From a virus, in the IMG/VR virus record IMGVR_UViG_3300046028_002024, positions 1 to 22,958 of that record: DNA of 22,958 nt. The stretch is one strand, 5' to 3'. Both the position numbers and the translations under genes were made by a program. The notes beneath the pieces are model-generated. The model worked only from the letters and a program-made list of their open reading frames with translations. It was not told the origin of the DNA and searched no databases. Each line of letters begins with the position of its first letter. Within the stretch, counting starts at the first letter, position 1. Positions 14,880 through 21,972 of the stretch are shown here, one piece after another.

Positions 14880-15129
14880 AATAATAATCTCCTAATTCAA
14901 TGTAATCACCAACACGGGGAGGTGCTTCACCTGTCGCTTTACGATAATACTCTTGCATTGACAAACCTTCCCAGCCATCATGCCATGCATCAGGAACATT
15001 TTTTAATTCTTGTTTAACATTGCTCAATGTACTTACTGCTGCACCTGTTAATCTGGATATACTAGCTAAACTATATCCTTTGCTATAAAGAACTTGCAGT
15101 AAAAGCGCATAATCAACATCTCTAGCCAT
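14851..15129 (-). CDS. Small helix-turn-helix protein, 92 aa
   Basis: 92 residues. Residues ~18-42 (GYSLASISRLTGAAVSTLSN and the following KQEL) have the spacing of a helix-turn-helix with Leu-Ala-xxx-Gly-AAVSTLS, typical of phage DNA-binding regulators. The acidic C-terminal half (GDYIELGDYYYEDEVSTAE) is unlike the DNA-binding part. Start overlaps the stop of the gene at 15122 by 8 bases. Probable transcriptional regulator of this early block; targets unknown. Confidence 0.55.
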   Translation of the reverse strand: MARDVDYALLLQVLYSKGYSLASISRLTGAAVSTLSNVKQELKNVPDAWHDGWEGLSMQEYYRKATGEAPPRVGDYIELGDYYYEDEVSTAE

Positions 15130-15577
15130 TTTTACCTCTGCGTCTTAATTCATCGCAATACAATTCCATGTCTTTACTGCGACGAATAAACTCAACTATT
15201 GATGCTGCCATGCCAGTTAATTTGATTGGTTTAGTTTTTTTAATAAAAGCACAAGCTTCACGGGCGTATGGCAACCATTCCATTATTTCAGCTCTGTTAA
15301 ACAACACAGTGCCATCAATATGCGTGGCAACCTGTTTTGGCATACAATACTTCTTATCTTTGCTAATTCTATCCAACACTAATGCTGTAACACCAATTAA
15401 TGCCATTATTTCTTTCTTGGTTATGTTTTTTTGATTTATTTTCACAACAACATTTAGTTCTTTCAATTTATCTGACTTACGTTTTGCAACAACTCTTACA
15501 TTTATAGCTTTCTTATTCCTGTGATAATATTCCAACATTCTAACTCTTTGCTTTTCTTTGCGTTCTTCTGGTGTCAT
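15122..15577 (-). CDS. Basic phage protein, possibly DNA-binding, 151 aa
   Basis: 151 residues from the ATG at 15577. I chose it because it overlaps (ATGA) the stop of the 37-aa ORF upstream, as at other junctions here. Two longer in-frame starts (15586, 15625) lie within that ORF. Starts MTPEERKEKQRVRMLEYYHR, very basic, then KINQKNITKKEIMALIGVTA with a helix-turn-helix-like MALIGVTALVLDRISKDKK and a helical end. May bind nucleic acid. No family assigned. Confidence 0.5.
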   Translation of the reverse strand: MTPEERKEKQRVRMLEYYHRNKKAINVRVVAKRKSDKLKELNVVVKINQKNITKKEIMALIGVTALVLDRISKDKKYCMPKQVATHIDGTVLFNRAEIMEWLPYAREACAFIKKTKPIKLTGMAASIVEFIRRSKDMELYCDELRRRGKNG

Positions 15578-15687
15578 TGTAACCATGCCTTTAGAGATAA
15601 AATAATTCCTGCTACTAATAAACACCAGATTTGTATTTCTTGATGCTTAGTAAATATATGAACTGGTTTATTCTTATAGTCTTTCAT
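15574..15687 (-). CDS. Small membrane protein, 37 aa
   Basis: 37 residues with a polar N-terminus (MKDYKNKPVHIFTKHQEIQI) and one transmembrane segment (WCLLVAGIILSLKAWL). Stop TGA overlaps the ATG at 15577, and its start overlaps the TGA of the gene at 15684, so both junctions are ATGA. Too short for a family assignment. Precise coupling and a clean membrane segment support translation. Confidence 0.55.
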   Translation of the reverse strand: MKDYKNKPVHIFTKHQEIQIWCLLVAGIILSLKAWLQ

Positions 15688-16130
15688 TTACATGCACTCC
15701 AATTTCGTGCGCTATTAGCTTCAAGGTTATCTCTATATTCAATTCTTGCTGCTTTAGCTGCTTTATATAATTTCTTTGTAATATTATTTTTATTTGGTTC
15801 ACTTAAATAATTTTTTGTTTCTTTTGAAACAACAGTTATATTTATATCTGTATTTTTTAACCATAATGCAATATCTAAAATATCATCAACTTGTTTTTTA
15901 TCTAAAATCTTATATAACTTTTCTAATCTAGTAGCTACAAAACAATAAATATCTAATTTTCTTGGAATAAATCCATTGCTTTTTCTTTTTATTAAATCCA
16001 TATCATCATTAGTCAACTTATTATTAATTTTAAAAGTATGTTCCAACCTTAAAATTTTATAATTTGGTTTTTCATAAAAATGATTCATCAAACAAATATC
16101 CCATCTCATTTGCAATCTTTCAATATTCAT
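15684..16130 (-). CDS. Hypothetical protein, 148 aa
   Basis: 148 residues from ATG 16130; the frame could extend to a TTG at 16142 but there is no better ribosome site there. Rich in Lys, Asn and Ile, with predicted helices (MNIERLQMRWDICLMNHFYE; DIYCFVATRLEKLYKIL; TKKLYKAAKAARIEYRDN). More AT-rich and repetitive in codon use than its neighbours. It is the first gene after the minus-strand terminator, so it needs its own promoter or readthrough. No domain recognised. Confidence 0.5.
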   Translation of the reverse strand: MNIERLQMRWDICLMNHFYEKPNYKILRLEHTFKINNKLTNDDMDLIKRKSNGFIPRKLDIYCFVATRLEKLYKILDKKQVDDILDIALWLKNTDINITVVSKETKNYLSEPNKNNITKKLYKAAKAARIEYRDNLEANSARNWSACK

Positions 16131-16140
16131 AATATTACCC

Positions 16141-16167
16141 AAAAAAATGCCCAGTCATAAGCTGGGC
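16141..16167 (-). terminator. Rho-independent terminator, leftward
   Basis: On the minus strand GCCCAG (16167-16162), a 7-base loop, CTGGGC (16154-16149), then ATTTTTTT (16148-16141). A second short hairpin (CTTCC/GGAAG) overlaps the stop of the gene at 16184. This should end leftward transcripts from the SSB-helicase side before the small-ORF block. Confidence 0.8.
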
Positions 16168-16183
16168 GAGTGGTTGCTTCCCC

Positions 16184-16429
16184 TCAGGAAGTAATTAATT
16201 GATTTGCTTTCCAGTCCATTGCTTCACGAACTAGATAATTAATATCTGTATGTTTTGGCGATAATGTTGCGTTCTCTAACAATCCAAATAGTTCAGATCC
16301 GTCTGTTTCTGCTATTTCAGCGTTAATTATTGCTTGGCAATAGTCTACAAAGGCTTGTGCTATTAAAATGCCACCAAGCGATTGATCTGTACGCATATCA
16401 GTTATTATTTTATCAAATTGCTCTTCCAT
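16184..16429 (-). CDS. Hypothetical acidic protein, 81 aa
   Basis: 81 residues, mostly helical (MEEQFDKIITDMRTDQSLGG, then ILIAQAFVDYCQAIINAE) and acidic. The start overlaps the stop of the upstream gene (TAATG), and it is the last gene before the terminator at 16141. No recognisable motif. Confidence 0.55.
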   Translation of the reverse strand: MEEQFDKIITDMRTDQSLGGILIAQAFVDYCQAIINAEIAETDGSELFGLLENATLSPKHTDINYLVREAMDWKANQLITS

Positions 16430-16653
16430 TAGAAATCACCTTTGTTTGGTGCTACAAATGAAGGAACATTACTTGGAAGCTCAAGAACTTGGTAAATCTG
16501 CTCCTCTCCCTTCAGATTCTTTTGGATAATGAAGCTACCACTTCGAGTTTTGTGGATTACGCTGGATTGACTATCATTTTTATAATTTGTACCTGCAAAA
16601 ATACCAATTATAAAAGTTGTTAATGCTATTGTTGCTATTTGTTTATTGTTCAT
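16429..16653 (-). CDS. Small single-span membrane protein, 74 aa
   Basis: 74 residues. The N-terminus MNNKQIATIALTTFIIGIFAG has a positive charge then a hydrophobic segment (residues ~6-20), followed by a polar domain with HKTRSGSFIIQKNLKGEEQI and a C-terminal PSFVAPNKGDF. An AGAGAG site lies 5 bases upstream. Predicted to sit in the inner membrane with the tail in the periplasm or cytoplasm; direction not clear. Function unknown. Confidence 0.6.
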   Translation of the reverse strand: MNNKQIATIALTTFIIGIFAGTNYKNDSQSSVIHKTRSGSFIIQKNLKGEEQIYQVLELPSNVPSFVAPNKGDF

Positions 16654-16677
16654 AATTTCTCTCTAGTTGTTGTTAAT

Positions 16678-16693
16678 GCCACATCCTTGTGGC
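16678..16693 (-). promoter_or_regulatory. Intergenic hairpin with AGGA loop, copy 1
   Basis: GCCACA (16678-16683) / TGTGGC (16688-16693) with a 4-base loop that reads AGGA on the minus strand. It lies in the 51-base gap between the genes at 16705 and 16653. The 12-base core CACATCCTTGTG recurs exactly at 22866-22877. No T-tract follows, so it does not look like a terminator. It might stabilise or process mRNA, or bind a protein. Confidence 0.5.
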
Positions 16694-16704
16694 GGTGGTT
16701 AATC

Positions 16705-16971
16705 CTATATAACATTTACTGGCAATAAATCATCGCCAGCAAAGAAGCTCCATAAAAGTTCTGGTTGTTCTGTATACCTAGAGTTTCCCAACTCGTAGAT
16801 TTTACCAGCGTCTCCCATTACAGCTGTGGTGCGGTTGCCATGCGATATTACAGCACGATGATCATCCATGATCTGGATGGTAGTAACCCATCCAAAAGCT
16901 GTAAACTTACCTGCGATAATATCGCAGTCTTCGTAACTATACGCTTCGGATTTTAATATTTTAATTCTCAT
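16705..16971 (-). CDS. Hypothetical protein, 88 aa
   Basis: 88 residues from ATG 16971, preceded by AAAGGGG 8 bases upstream. The frame extends to 17091 but that would overlap the nuclease gene, so the shorter start is preferred. Contains KILKSEAYSYEDCDIIAGKF and TTIQIMDDHRAVISHGNR, then YTEQPELLWSFFAGDDLLP. Compact alpha/beta look; no family recognised. Confidence 0.5.
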   Translation of the reverse strand: MRIKILKSEAYSYEDCDIIAGKFTAFGWVTTIQIMDDHRAVISHGNRTTAVMGDAGKIYELGNSRYTEQPELLWSFFAGDDLLPVNVI

Positions 16972-17020
16972 CTTATTTACCCCTTTGTATTTCTTGTTAA
17001 GTTGGGCATAGATTAAATAA

Positions 17021-17443
17021 TTATTTATCAAATTGCAAATATTTTTTATCTTTCCAGAAAATAAATGCTTCATATGCTCCAACATAACCAAGAGCTACAC
17101 AAGCGAAAGCCCCTTGTTTCTTGGCTTCCAAGAGATATTCTTGCTGTCCATCTTGCCATTTTGACCGTGTATGATCTTGACGTTTTAATTCACAGACGAA
17201 CGCAACGCTTGCTGGAATTAAAATATCAGATGCTCCTTTTGTCATGCCTTCACTTTTTTGTTTAGCAACCTGGTGATAAGTACGCAGTCCTTCATTTCTT
17301 ATGTGCGTTGCAATCTTTCCATAACTGTCTGGGTATTCTCTTCTAAGTTTTGCAAAGAATGTTACTGCTTCAGCAGCTTCAGAAGGACATTCACCTCTAA
17401 ACTCAATATCACCAAAAACTTTTATATCATTGTGGAACTTCAT
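17021..17443 (-). CDS. VRR-NUC-like PD-(D/E)XK nuclease
   Basis: 140 residues from ATG 17443; AGGA lies 6 bases before it (an ATG two codons earlier abuts the AGGA and is unlikely). Overlaps the end of the helicase gene by 17 bases. Contains the PD-(D/E)XK pattern GMTKGASDILIP with D73, then VCELKRQDHTRSKWQDGQQ with E85-x-K87 and the Q pair, and GAFACVALGYVGAYEAF. This is the typical small VRR-NUC nuclease encoded beside phage helicases. Expected to cut branched DNA or nick during replication/recombination. Product and substrate are not shown. Confidence 0.7.
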   Translation of the reverse strand: MKFHNDIKVFGDIEFRGECPSEAAEAVTFFAKLRREYPDSYGKIATHIRNEGLRTYHQVAKQKSEGMTKGASDILIPASVAFVCELKRQDHTRSKWQDGQQEYLLEAKKQGAFACVALGYVGAYEAFIFWKDKKYLQFDK

Positions 17444-19211
17444 CGGCATTCCTGTTGTAGTCGTATATCCTAAAAAAATCACCACTTTTTCTATAAGTGA
17501 TGGTGGTTGGTGTTGTAAAGCCTCCATCAGTAAACGCCATAAAAGCATCGTAGTGCTTCTGCATCTTCATGGTAAACCATACTGGAAACGATCTATACTC
17601 GGTTACAAAATCAACCCGTAGGCATTCATTTCCTGCCTTGCTTAGTGTGGGAGTTGCTCGCATTGCAACAACCTTATCAGTTTGTATCTGCGTGGGGTCT
17701 TTTTTCTTCATCTGGAAGTCAGAAATTAGCTTGCTGTTTGGGTCAATCAGTTCGTGCTTGCACTCGCAACAATACCTTGCTGCAATATCGTTTTCAGCTT
17801 CACAATGCACACAAGGTTTAAACGTCCATCTATAGCTGCATCTAACCAGTTTCTTTATGGTCTTGTTAAATACTTCCCCATAACATCTTCTGCCATGATG
17901 GGCTGGCATATCTCCATATTCTGTTTCTAGTCGTATTCCTTCAAGATCAATAAAATATCCATTAATGTCAATCTCATGTTTTGCTTCATTAATTACTGGT
18001 GCAAACTGATTTATTGCTCTGCACTCTGGACATTGTGCTTCTATTGCTTCACCAGCTCCACAATTACTTGATGCTTCAATTTCTGGATTAAATAAATCAC
18101 CATCAGTACAATGACGACTAATATTTTCTGCATAATCAAGAATCAGACAGTCATCTTTGTTGTTATCAATTCTAAGTCCTCTACCAATTATTTGTTGGAG
18201 TAAACTAACTGACTCGGTAGCTCTTAAAATAGCCACCAAATCAACGTGTGGGGCATCAAATCCTGTAGTCAACACGCTAACATTAACTAAATATTTAAGC
18301 CTTCTAGCTTTAAATAATCGCAGTATTTCAGCACGTTCTTGTTTGGGTGTTTCGCCAGTAACAATTGCTGATAACGATGGCGGTAACGACCCCATTACCT
18401 CGCCAGCATGTTGCACTGTAGCTGCAAAAATCATTACACCTTGTCTATCTACTGCTTGCGATACAATATCGCCCACAATTGAGCTGGTGAGCCTTCCTTG
18501 TCCATGAAATGCCCTATCAATGTCAGCAGCATCAAAGTTACCCATGCGATTGGTTTGCAACTCCAATGTTTCATAATGACCTGTATTGATTCCCCCAATA
18601 GTAGGAGCTGTTAAATAACCTTGTTTTATTAAATCTCTCGCATAAACAGTAAACACTCTTGCGCTAAAGTAAGGATCTTTTGCTTTATCGTCACCATAAG
18701 CATTGCCATGCTCGTCCATCCTATATATATAGCCATCACCAAGACGGTATGGCGTTGCTGACAAACCTATGACCCTAAGATTAGGATTACAGGCAACCAA
18801 AGATTCAATGATGCTTTTAACGGTTGGTGTTATCCTATGTGCTTCATCCAGTACAACCGCACAAAATTTAGCTCCAAAACGATGAATCTTATTCTTGACG
18901 CTAACAGGTGTGCCAAAAACTACTGGATGTTTTAAACATGTTTCACCAACACTTGCACTAAACAAACTGCATTGATTACCAGTATCTCTATATTTCTCTG
19001 CATTTTGTTCTAACAGCTCTTTTGATGGGACAAGACACAATATATGTTTACCACCACTAACTTGGTGTAGTGTATTTGCTATTGCTGCAACAATTAAAGA
19101 TTTGCCACTCCCTGTTGGCAGTTCTAATACGCATGGTGATGTACATTTCTTTATCCAGTCTATAGCAGCATCATGCGCTTGTGATTGGTATGGGCGCAGT
19201 TTCATAATCAT
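17427..19211 (-). CDS. SF2 DEAH-type helicase with C-terminal zinc ribbon
   Basis: 594 residues. Motif I LPTGSGKS (31-38), motif II DEAH (122-125), motif III SATP (151-154), motif VI QIIGRGLR (340-347), with LTTGFDAPHVDLV (314-326) typical of motif V. It belongs to the RecG/UvsW/type I restriction-like group of phage SF2 helicases. Residues ~384-397 (C-x-GAGEAIEAQCPEC) and ~458-484 (C467-x2-C470, C481, C482, C484) are cysteine-rich zinc-ribbon-like sequences. The C-terminal ~90 residues (SFPVWFTMKMQKHYDAFMAF) are a family-typical extension. Start overlaps the preceding stop (TAATG). Probable replicative, recombination or repair helicase. Confidence 0.88.
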   Translation of the reverse strand: MIMKLRPYQSQAHDAAIDWIKKCTSPCVLELPTGSGKSLIVAAIANTLHQVSGGKHILCLVPSKELLEQNAEKYRDTGNQCSLFSASVGETCLKHPVVFGTPVSVKNKIHRFGAKFCAVVLDEAHRITPTVKSIIESLVACNPNLRVIGLSATPYRLGDGYIYRMDEHGNAYGDDKAKDPYFSARVFTVYARDLIKQGYLTAPTIGGINTGHYETLELQTNRMGNFDAADIDRAFHGQGRLTSSIVGDIVSQAVDRQGVMIFAATVQHAGEVMGSLPPSLSAIVTGETPKQERAEILRLFKARRLKYLVNVSVLTTGFDAPHVDLVAILRATESVSLLQQIIGRGLRIDNNKDDCLILDYAENISRHCTDGDLFNPEIEASSNCGAGEAIEAQCPECRAINQFAPVINEAKHEIDINGYFIDLEGIRLETEYGDMPAHHGRRCYGEVFNKTIKKLVRCSYRWTFKPCVHCEAENDIAARYCCECKHELIDPNSKLISDFQMKKKDPTQIQTDKVVAMRATPTLSKAGNECLRVDFVTEYRSFPVWFTMKMQKHYDAFMAFTDGGFTTPTTITYRKSGDFFRIYDYNRNADEVPQ

Positions 19212-19438
19212 TAATTACTCAGTTCAATACGTTTAAAAAAAGAATACCATTTTGATGGCTTTGCTGTATTGCCAAGCGTTAATAAACCATGATCATTCTT
19301 TAAAATAGCTATTGCTATAGCTTTGTATGATGGAGCTAAATTATTTTTCATTAACTCAGCAGGAACTTCATCAGGGATATCTATTGGATAACCCTGTTCT
19401 TTCCATTTATTAATATAATCTTGTATTTTCCCAATCAT
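19211..19438 (-). CDS. 75-aa protein resembling the IbrA/PAPS-reductase C-terminal domain
   Basis: 75 residues: a helical start (MIGKIQDYINKWKEQGYPID), then IPDEVPAELMKNNLAPSYKA, IAIAILKNDH and SKWYSFFKRIE. The last 50 residues align with the C-terminus of the PP-loop protein at 20671, which has YPDHTDDIRNNN, EIASWKRFAITILKNDH and a helical end. So it looks like a detached copy of that domain. AAGGA sits 9 bases before the ATG. Its stop overlaps the helicase start (TAATG). I recall similar solitary short proteins in phages with IbrA-like genes. Role unknown; perhaps a partner or accessory subunit. Confidence 0.6.
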   Translation of the reverse strand: MIGKIQDYINKWKEQGYPIDIPDEVPAELMKNNLAPSYKAIAIAILKNDHGLLTLGNTAKPSKWYSFFKRIELSN

Positions 19439-19793
19439 TTAATTTTATCCTTGCTGCATTGTTTGCTTCTATTTTTTGATAATCATCTAATAAAAAGAAA
19501 CCACTTTTAAATGTGCTTGGTATTTTATTTGCCAAACACATTGATGACTGCCCAAGCCAAGCTATTCTATTTATACTTGGATTAGATAAAAAATGTTCTG
19601 AAGAATATTTCCATGTTTTTATTACTTCATCCATTGAATAATTAAACAACTCAATATCTGATAAAAAAATTGCATATTCTTCTTTGCACTGTTCTTTTGT
19701 TTTTCCATCAGGTGGAATAGTGCTATAAAATCCTGCTTTATAGCACTCCCATAGCCACCAAGGATGATAAATCCTAAGCCCATTCTTCTTCAT
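19410..19793 (-). CDS. Conserved uncharacterised protein of the IbrA/IbrB cassette, 127 aa
   Basis: 127 residues from ATG 19793 (a longer frame to 19844 lies within the ParB-like gene). Contains IYHPWWLWECYKAGFYSTIP, SSEHFLSNPSINRIAWLGQS, then KIPSTFKSGFFLLDDYQKIE and NNAARIKLNDW. The conserved-looking EHFLSNxSINRIAWLGQSS block and Trp-rich opening are seen in phage proteins encoded next to IbrA/IbrB-type genes; no function is known to me. Overlaps the end of the ParB-like gene by 20 bases and the next gene by 29 bases, so it is part of one transcription unit. Confidence 0.6.
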   Translation of the reverse strand: MKKNGLRIYHPWWLWECYKAGFYSTIPPDGKTKEQCKEEYAIFLSDIELFNYSMDEVIKTWKYSSEHFLSNPSINRIAWLGQSSMCLANKIPSTFKSGFFLLDDYQKIEANNAARIKLNDWENTRLY

Positions 19794-20301
19794 CTGCTTC
19801 CCAACTATCAGAAAAACTACGATTTTGAAATAAAGCAGCAACACCAGTTATTTGTTTTAATCTCAATAACTCATCAACACTCATTCCAATATGTTTGCAT
19901 ATCCAAGCATCTCCTTTTCCCATTTCAACAAGCTCAGAAACTATAGTACTCATTAATTCAATATTATGAGAACCTCTAGCTCTGTTATGTCTGATAGTAG
20001 ATGCCATTCTGTCGCCAAGTTCTTTTTTGATTACAACAATTGGCAGCATGTTATTTTCACGCTCTCTTATGCGCTCACTATTTTTCATTGTTAAATAGCG
20101 GTGAAACCCATCTACTACAATGTAAATGTCTTTTGTATCATCGTAATAAGTAACAATTGGCTGCGTATATCCATCTTCCCATATTGATGTTTCTAATAAA
20201 GCCATCTCAGGTGGAGCAACTGCATTAGGGTTGTAATCATTTGCAGTTACTTGGCTAAATGGAACGCAAAGTACGTTATAAACTGGAGATTTAAATGTCA
20301 T
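19774..20301 (-). CDS. IbrB-like ParB-fold protein
   Basis: 175 residues from ATG 20301 (AAGGA 8 bases upstream; the longer frame to 20328 runs into the cupin gene). ParB/Srx-type N-terminal domain: FSQVTANDYNPN (15-26), QPIVTYY, YIVVDGFHRYLTMK (60-73, with D64-G65-F66-H67-R68), PIVVIKKELGDRMASTIRHN (87-106) and RARGSH (107-112). Then an HTH-like helical part GKGDAWICKHIGMSVDELLR and the end SFSDSWEADEEEWA. This pattern matches IbrB, the partner of IbrA, which in E. coli regulates eib genes. ParB-fold proteins may bind DNA, act as CTPases or modify nucleic acid. Activity not shown. Confidence 0.75.
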   Translation of the reverse strand: MTFKSPVYNVLCVPFSQVTANDYNPNAVAPPEMALLETSIWEDGYTQPIVTYYDDTKDIYIVVDGFHRYLTMKNSERIRERENNMLPIVVIKKELGDRMASTIRHNRARGSHNIELMSTIVSELVEMGKGDAWICKHIGMSVDELLRLKQITGVAALFQNRSFSDSWEADEEEWA

Positions 20302-20674
20302 ATGAATTATCCTTATTGTGGACCTCAAGTCCTGTTAATGGTGGGTTAAATACGCATAGCAGCTCTACTGTAGAAAAAGCTATAAATGAATGCGGATCAT
20401 TGTTGTCAAGAACGTACATTGTGCCGGGCAATATTCTATGCTTTTCTCCTGTATTTTTATTTGTAATACATCCATGACCTTTTATGCAATAACAAGCTTC
20501 AAGATGATTTTTATAATGCCAATGTTGCTCTCCATTTGGAGGTATTATTGTATTTGTTACAGAAAATCCCATATTGTCTTTTTCAAGCAAAAACCTTCTG
20601 CTTAAAAACCCTCCTTTTGGGCATTTAACTTCTCTTTCTGTTCCTGCTAACTCATGTAATTTAATTATTTTCAT
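20291..20674 (-). CDS. Ectoine-synthase-like (EctC-like) cupin
   Basis: 127 residues, the usual size of EctC (~130), starting MKIIKLHELAGTEREVKCPK. Conserved motifs in order: SRRFLLEKDNMGFSVTNTII, HWHYKNHLEACYCIKGHG, GEKHRILPGTMYVLDNNDPH, LLCVFNPPLTGLEVH. The residues equivalent to the iron ligands of Paenibacillus lautus EctC (Glu57, Tyr85, His93, as I recall) are E59, Y87, H95, with a constant offset of 2; C107 and F109 match the substrate-site Cys/Phe. EctC closes the ring of N-gamma-acetyl-diaminobutyrate to make ectoine. No EctA or EctB gene is in the window, and the flanking genes are IbrA/IbrB-like, so the real substrate is uncertain. ATGA overlap with the gene upstream. Confidence 0.8.
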   Translation of the reverse strand: MKIIKLHELAGTEREVKCPKGGFLSRRFLLEKDNMGFSVTNTIIPPNGEQHWHYKNHLEACYCIKGHGCITNKNTGEKHRILPGTMYVLDNNDPHSFIAFSTVELLCVFNPPLTGLEVHNKDNSYDI

Positions 20675-21972
20675 AATTTTTTATATTTTTCCATAATATT
20701 ACGTTGTCTCAATGATTGTTCTTTTGTTGGAGCAAATCCCATGTATTTACAGGTATGGTCATTTTTTAAAATAGTAATTGCAAATCGTTTCCATGAAGCA
20801 ATTTCACTATTATTATTTCTTATATCATCAGTATGGTCTGGGTATTTTTTAATTATCACTCTAATTTTGTCTTTCCTTCCATGAGGAGTTAATCCGTTTT
20901 CTTTTATCTTTATACGGTTACTTTCTCTTAGTTGTTTTAAAGTACTGTCTGATACGGTTTGCCCAACTCTACCCCAGTATTTTATAGATTGAACAAACCG
21001 CATTTTAAAATTTATAGAAACTTCCTCCGGTAAAGTTGCCAATAAAAATTTAACAAATGATTTCCATGTATGTCCTTCTGGAAGCTTAAAAGTATTGTAA
21101 TTAAGTTGTTTTCCATAAGTTGCTATAAAGTTAGCACCTTGCACTCTGGCACATAATTTAGCCCATGTATGAGGATCAATAACTCGATACAAACCTAAAC
21201 TAGATTTAGACTCAGACATAAATGGAGACGCAACCCTCATTCTATGAACTGGAATACCTGCTTTATAAAAAATATCGTAAAGCTTGTTGTAATCCCAATC
21301 ATATATATAATTAGCCGTCCAAACATCTTCTGTTCTCCAATCATAAATGGGGTAACAATTATAAGAATGTTCAGTATTCTTTTTTGTCCACATTTGACCG
21401 CCTAATGTTTCCTTGCGTTGATTCATAATTGCTCTAAACCTGTTTAAACTTTCAACAGTTCTAATTCCAATTAAATTTGCGCAAGTTTTGCCTTGTGAAT
21501 ACCATTCTGAAAATCCATCCCAGAATTTATCGTATGGCATATCTTCTTCAAAAAATGGAAAATTATGATTTTCAAAATTAACAATGTAATCTTGTTTTGG
21601 CATAGGGCGTATCCATCTTTCTTTATCTCTATTACCCCAGCATTGCCATTCAACTGCATACGAACTTATTGTGCAAGGAAGCGTTATTGGCAAACAACAC
21701 CAATAAATTTCAAGCAAATCTCTATTTGAATCAAGTATTTTGTGCATAAACTCTACAGACAATTCATAATTTGCTTCATTGTCTAAAATTTGAATGCCTA
21801 TTTTTTTTGTTATTCCTTTTTCCCTCATATATTTCAAAACAAAATTAAGCATTACTCCAGAATCTTTGCCGCCTGAAAATGAAAGATATATTCTTTCAAA
21901 ATTATTAAATATAAAATCTAATCTTTCTACGCCTGCATCCCAAACATTCTTATTTCTGTTATAAGTTCTCAT
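20671..21972 (-). CDS. IbrA-like PAPS-reductase-family protein (DUF3440-type)
   Basis: 433 residues from ATG 21972, with GGAGG 5 bases upstream; a TTG four codons earlier is less likely. N-terminal PP-loop ATPase: YLSFSGGKDSGVMLNFVLKY with SGGKDSG at 33-39, the ATP-binding loop of PAPS reductases and related thiolating/adenylating enzymes. Later: TCANLIGIRTVESLNRFRAI, CYPIYDWRTEDVWTANYIYD, RMRVASPFMSESKSSLGLYR and the C-terminal SWKRFAITILKNDHTCKYMG. This layout matches IbrA and phage DUF3440 proteins, not assimilatory PAPS reductase. Known partner: IbrB, encoded two genes on. Possible chemistry (sulfur transfer, adenylation of nucleic acid or small molecule) is inference. ATGA overlaps upstream and downstream. 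Confidence 0.82.
   Translation of the reverse strand: MRTYNRNKNVWDAGVERLDFIFNNFERIYLSFSGGKDSGVMLNFVLKYMREKGITKKIGIQILDNEANYELSVEFMHKILDSNRDLLEIYWCCLPITLPCTISSYAVEWQCWGNRDKERWIRPMPKQDYIVNFENHNFPFFEEDMPYDKFWDGFSEWYSQGKTCANLIGIRTVESLNRFRAIMNQRKETLGGQMWTKKNTEHSYNCYPIYDWRTEDVWTANYIYDWDYNKLYDIFYKAGIPVHRMRVASPFMSESKSSLGLYRVIDPHTWAKLCARVQGANFIATYGKQLNYNTFKLPEGHTWKSFVKFLLATLPEEVSINFKMRFVQSIKYWGRVGQTVSDSTLKQLRESNRIKIKENGLTPHGRKDKIRVIIKKYPDHTDDIRNNNSEIASWKRFAITILKNDHTCKYMGFAPTKEQSLRQRNIMEKYKKL

Noticed and set aside
16678-16693. Rho-independent terminator at the first AGGA-loop hairpin
   Set aside because: No T-tract follows the stem on either strand.
17021-17548. Longer 175-aa start for the VRR-NUC-like gene
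   Set aside because: The extra residues overlap the helicase and have no family pattern; an AGGA spaced 6 bases before 17443 fixes the start.
18157-18507. 116-aa + strand frame opposite the helicase
   Set aside because: Opposite a gene with all SF2 motifs; no ribosome site; composition fits a shadow frame.
20291-20674. Osmolyte (ectoine) synthesis pathway in the phage
   Set aside because: Only an EctC-like gene is seen; no EctA, EctB or EctD in the window and neighbours are IbrA/IbrB-like.
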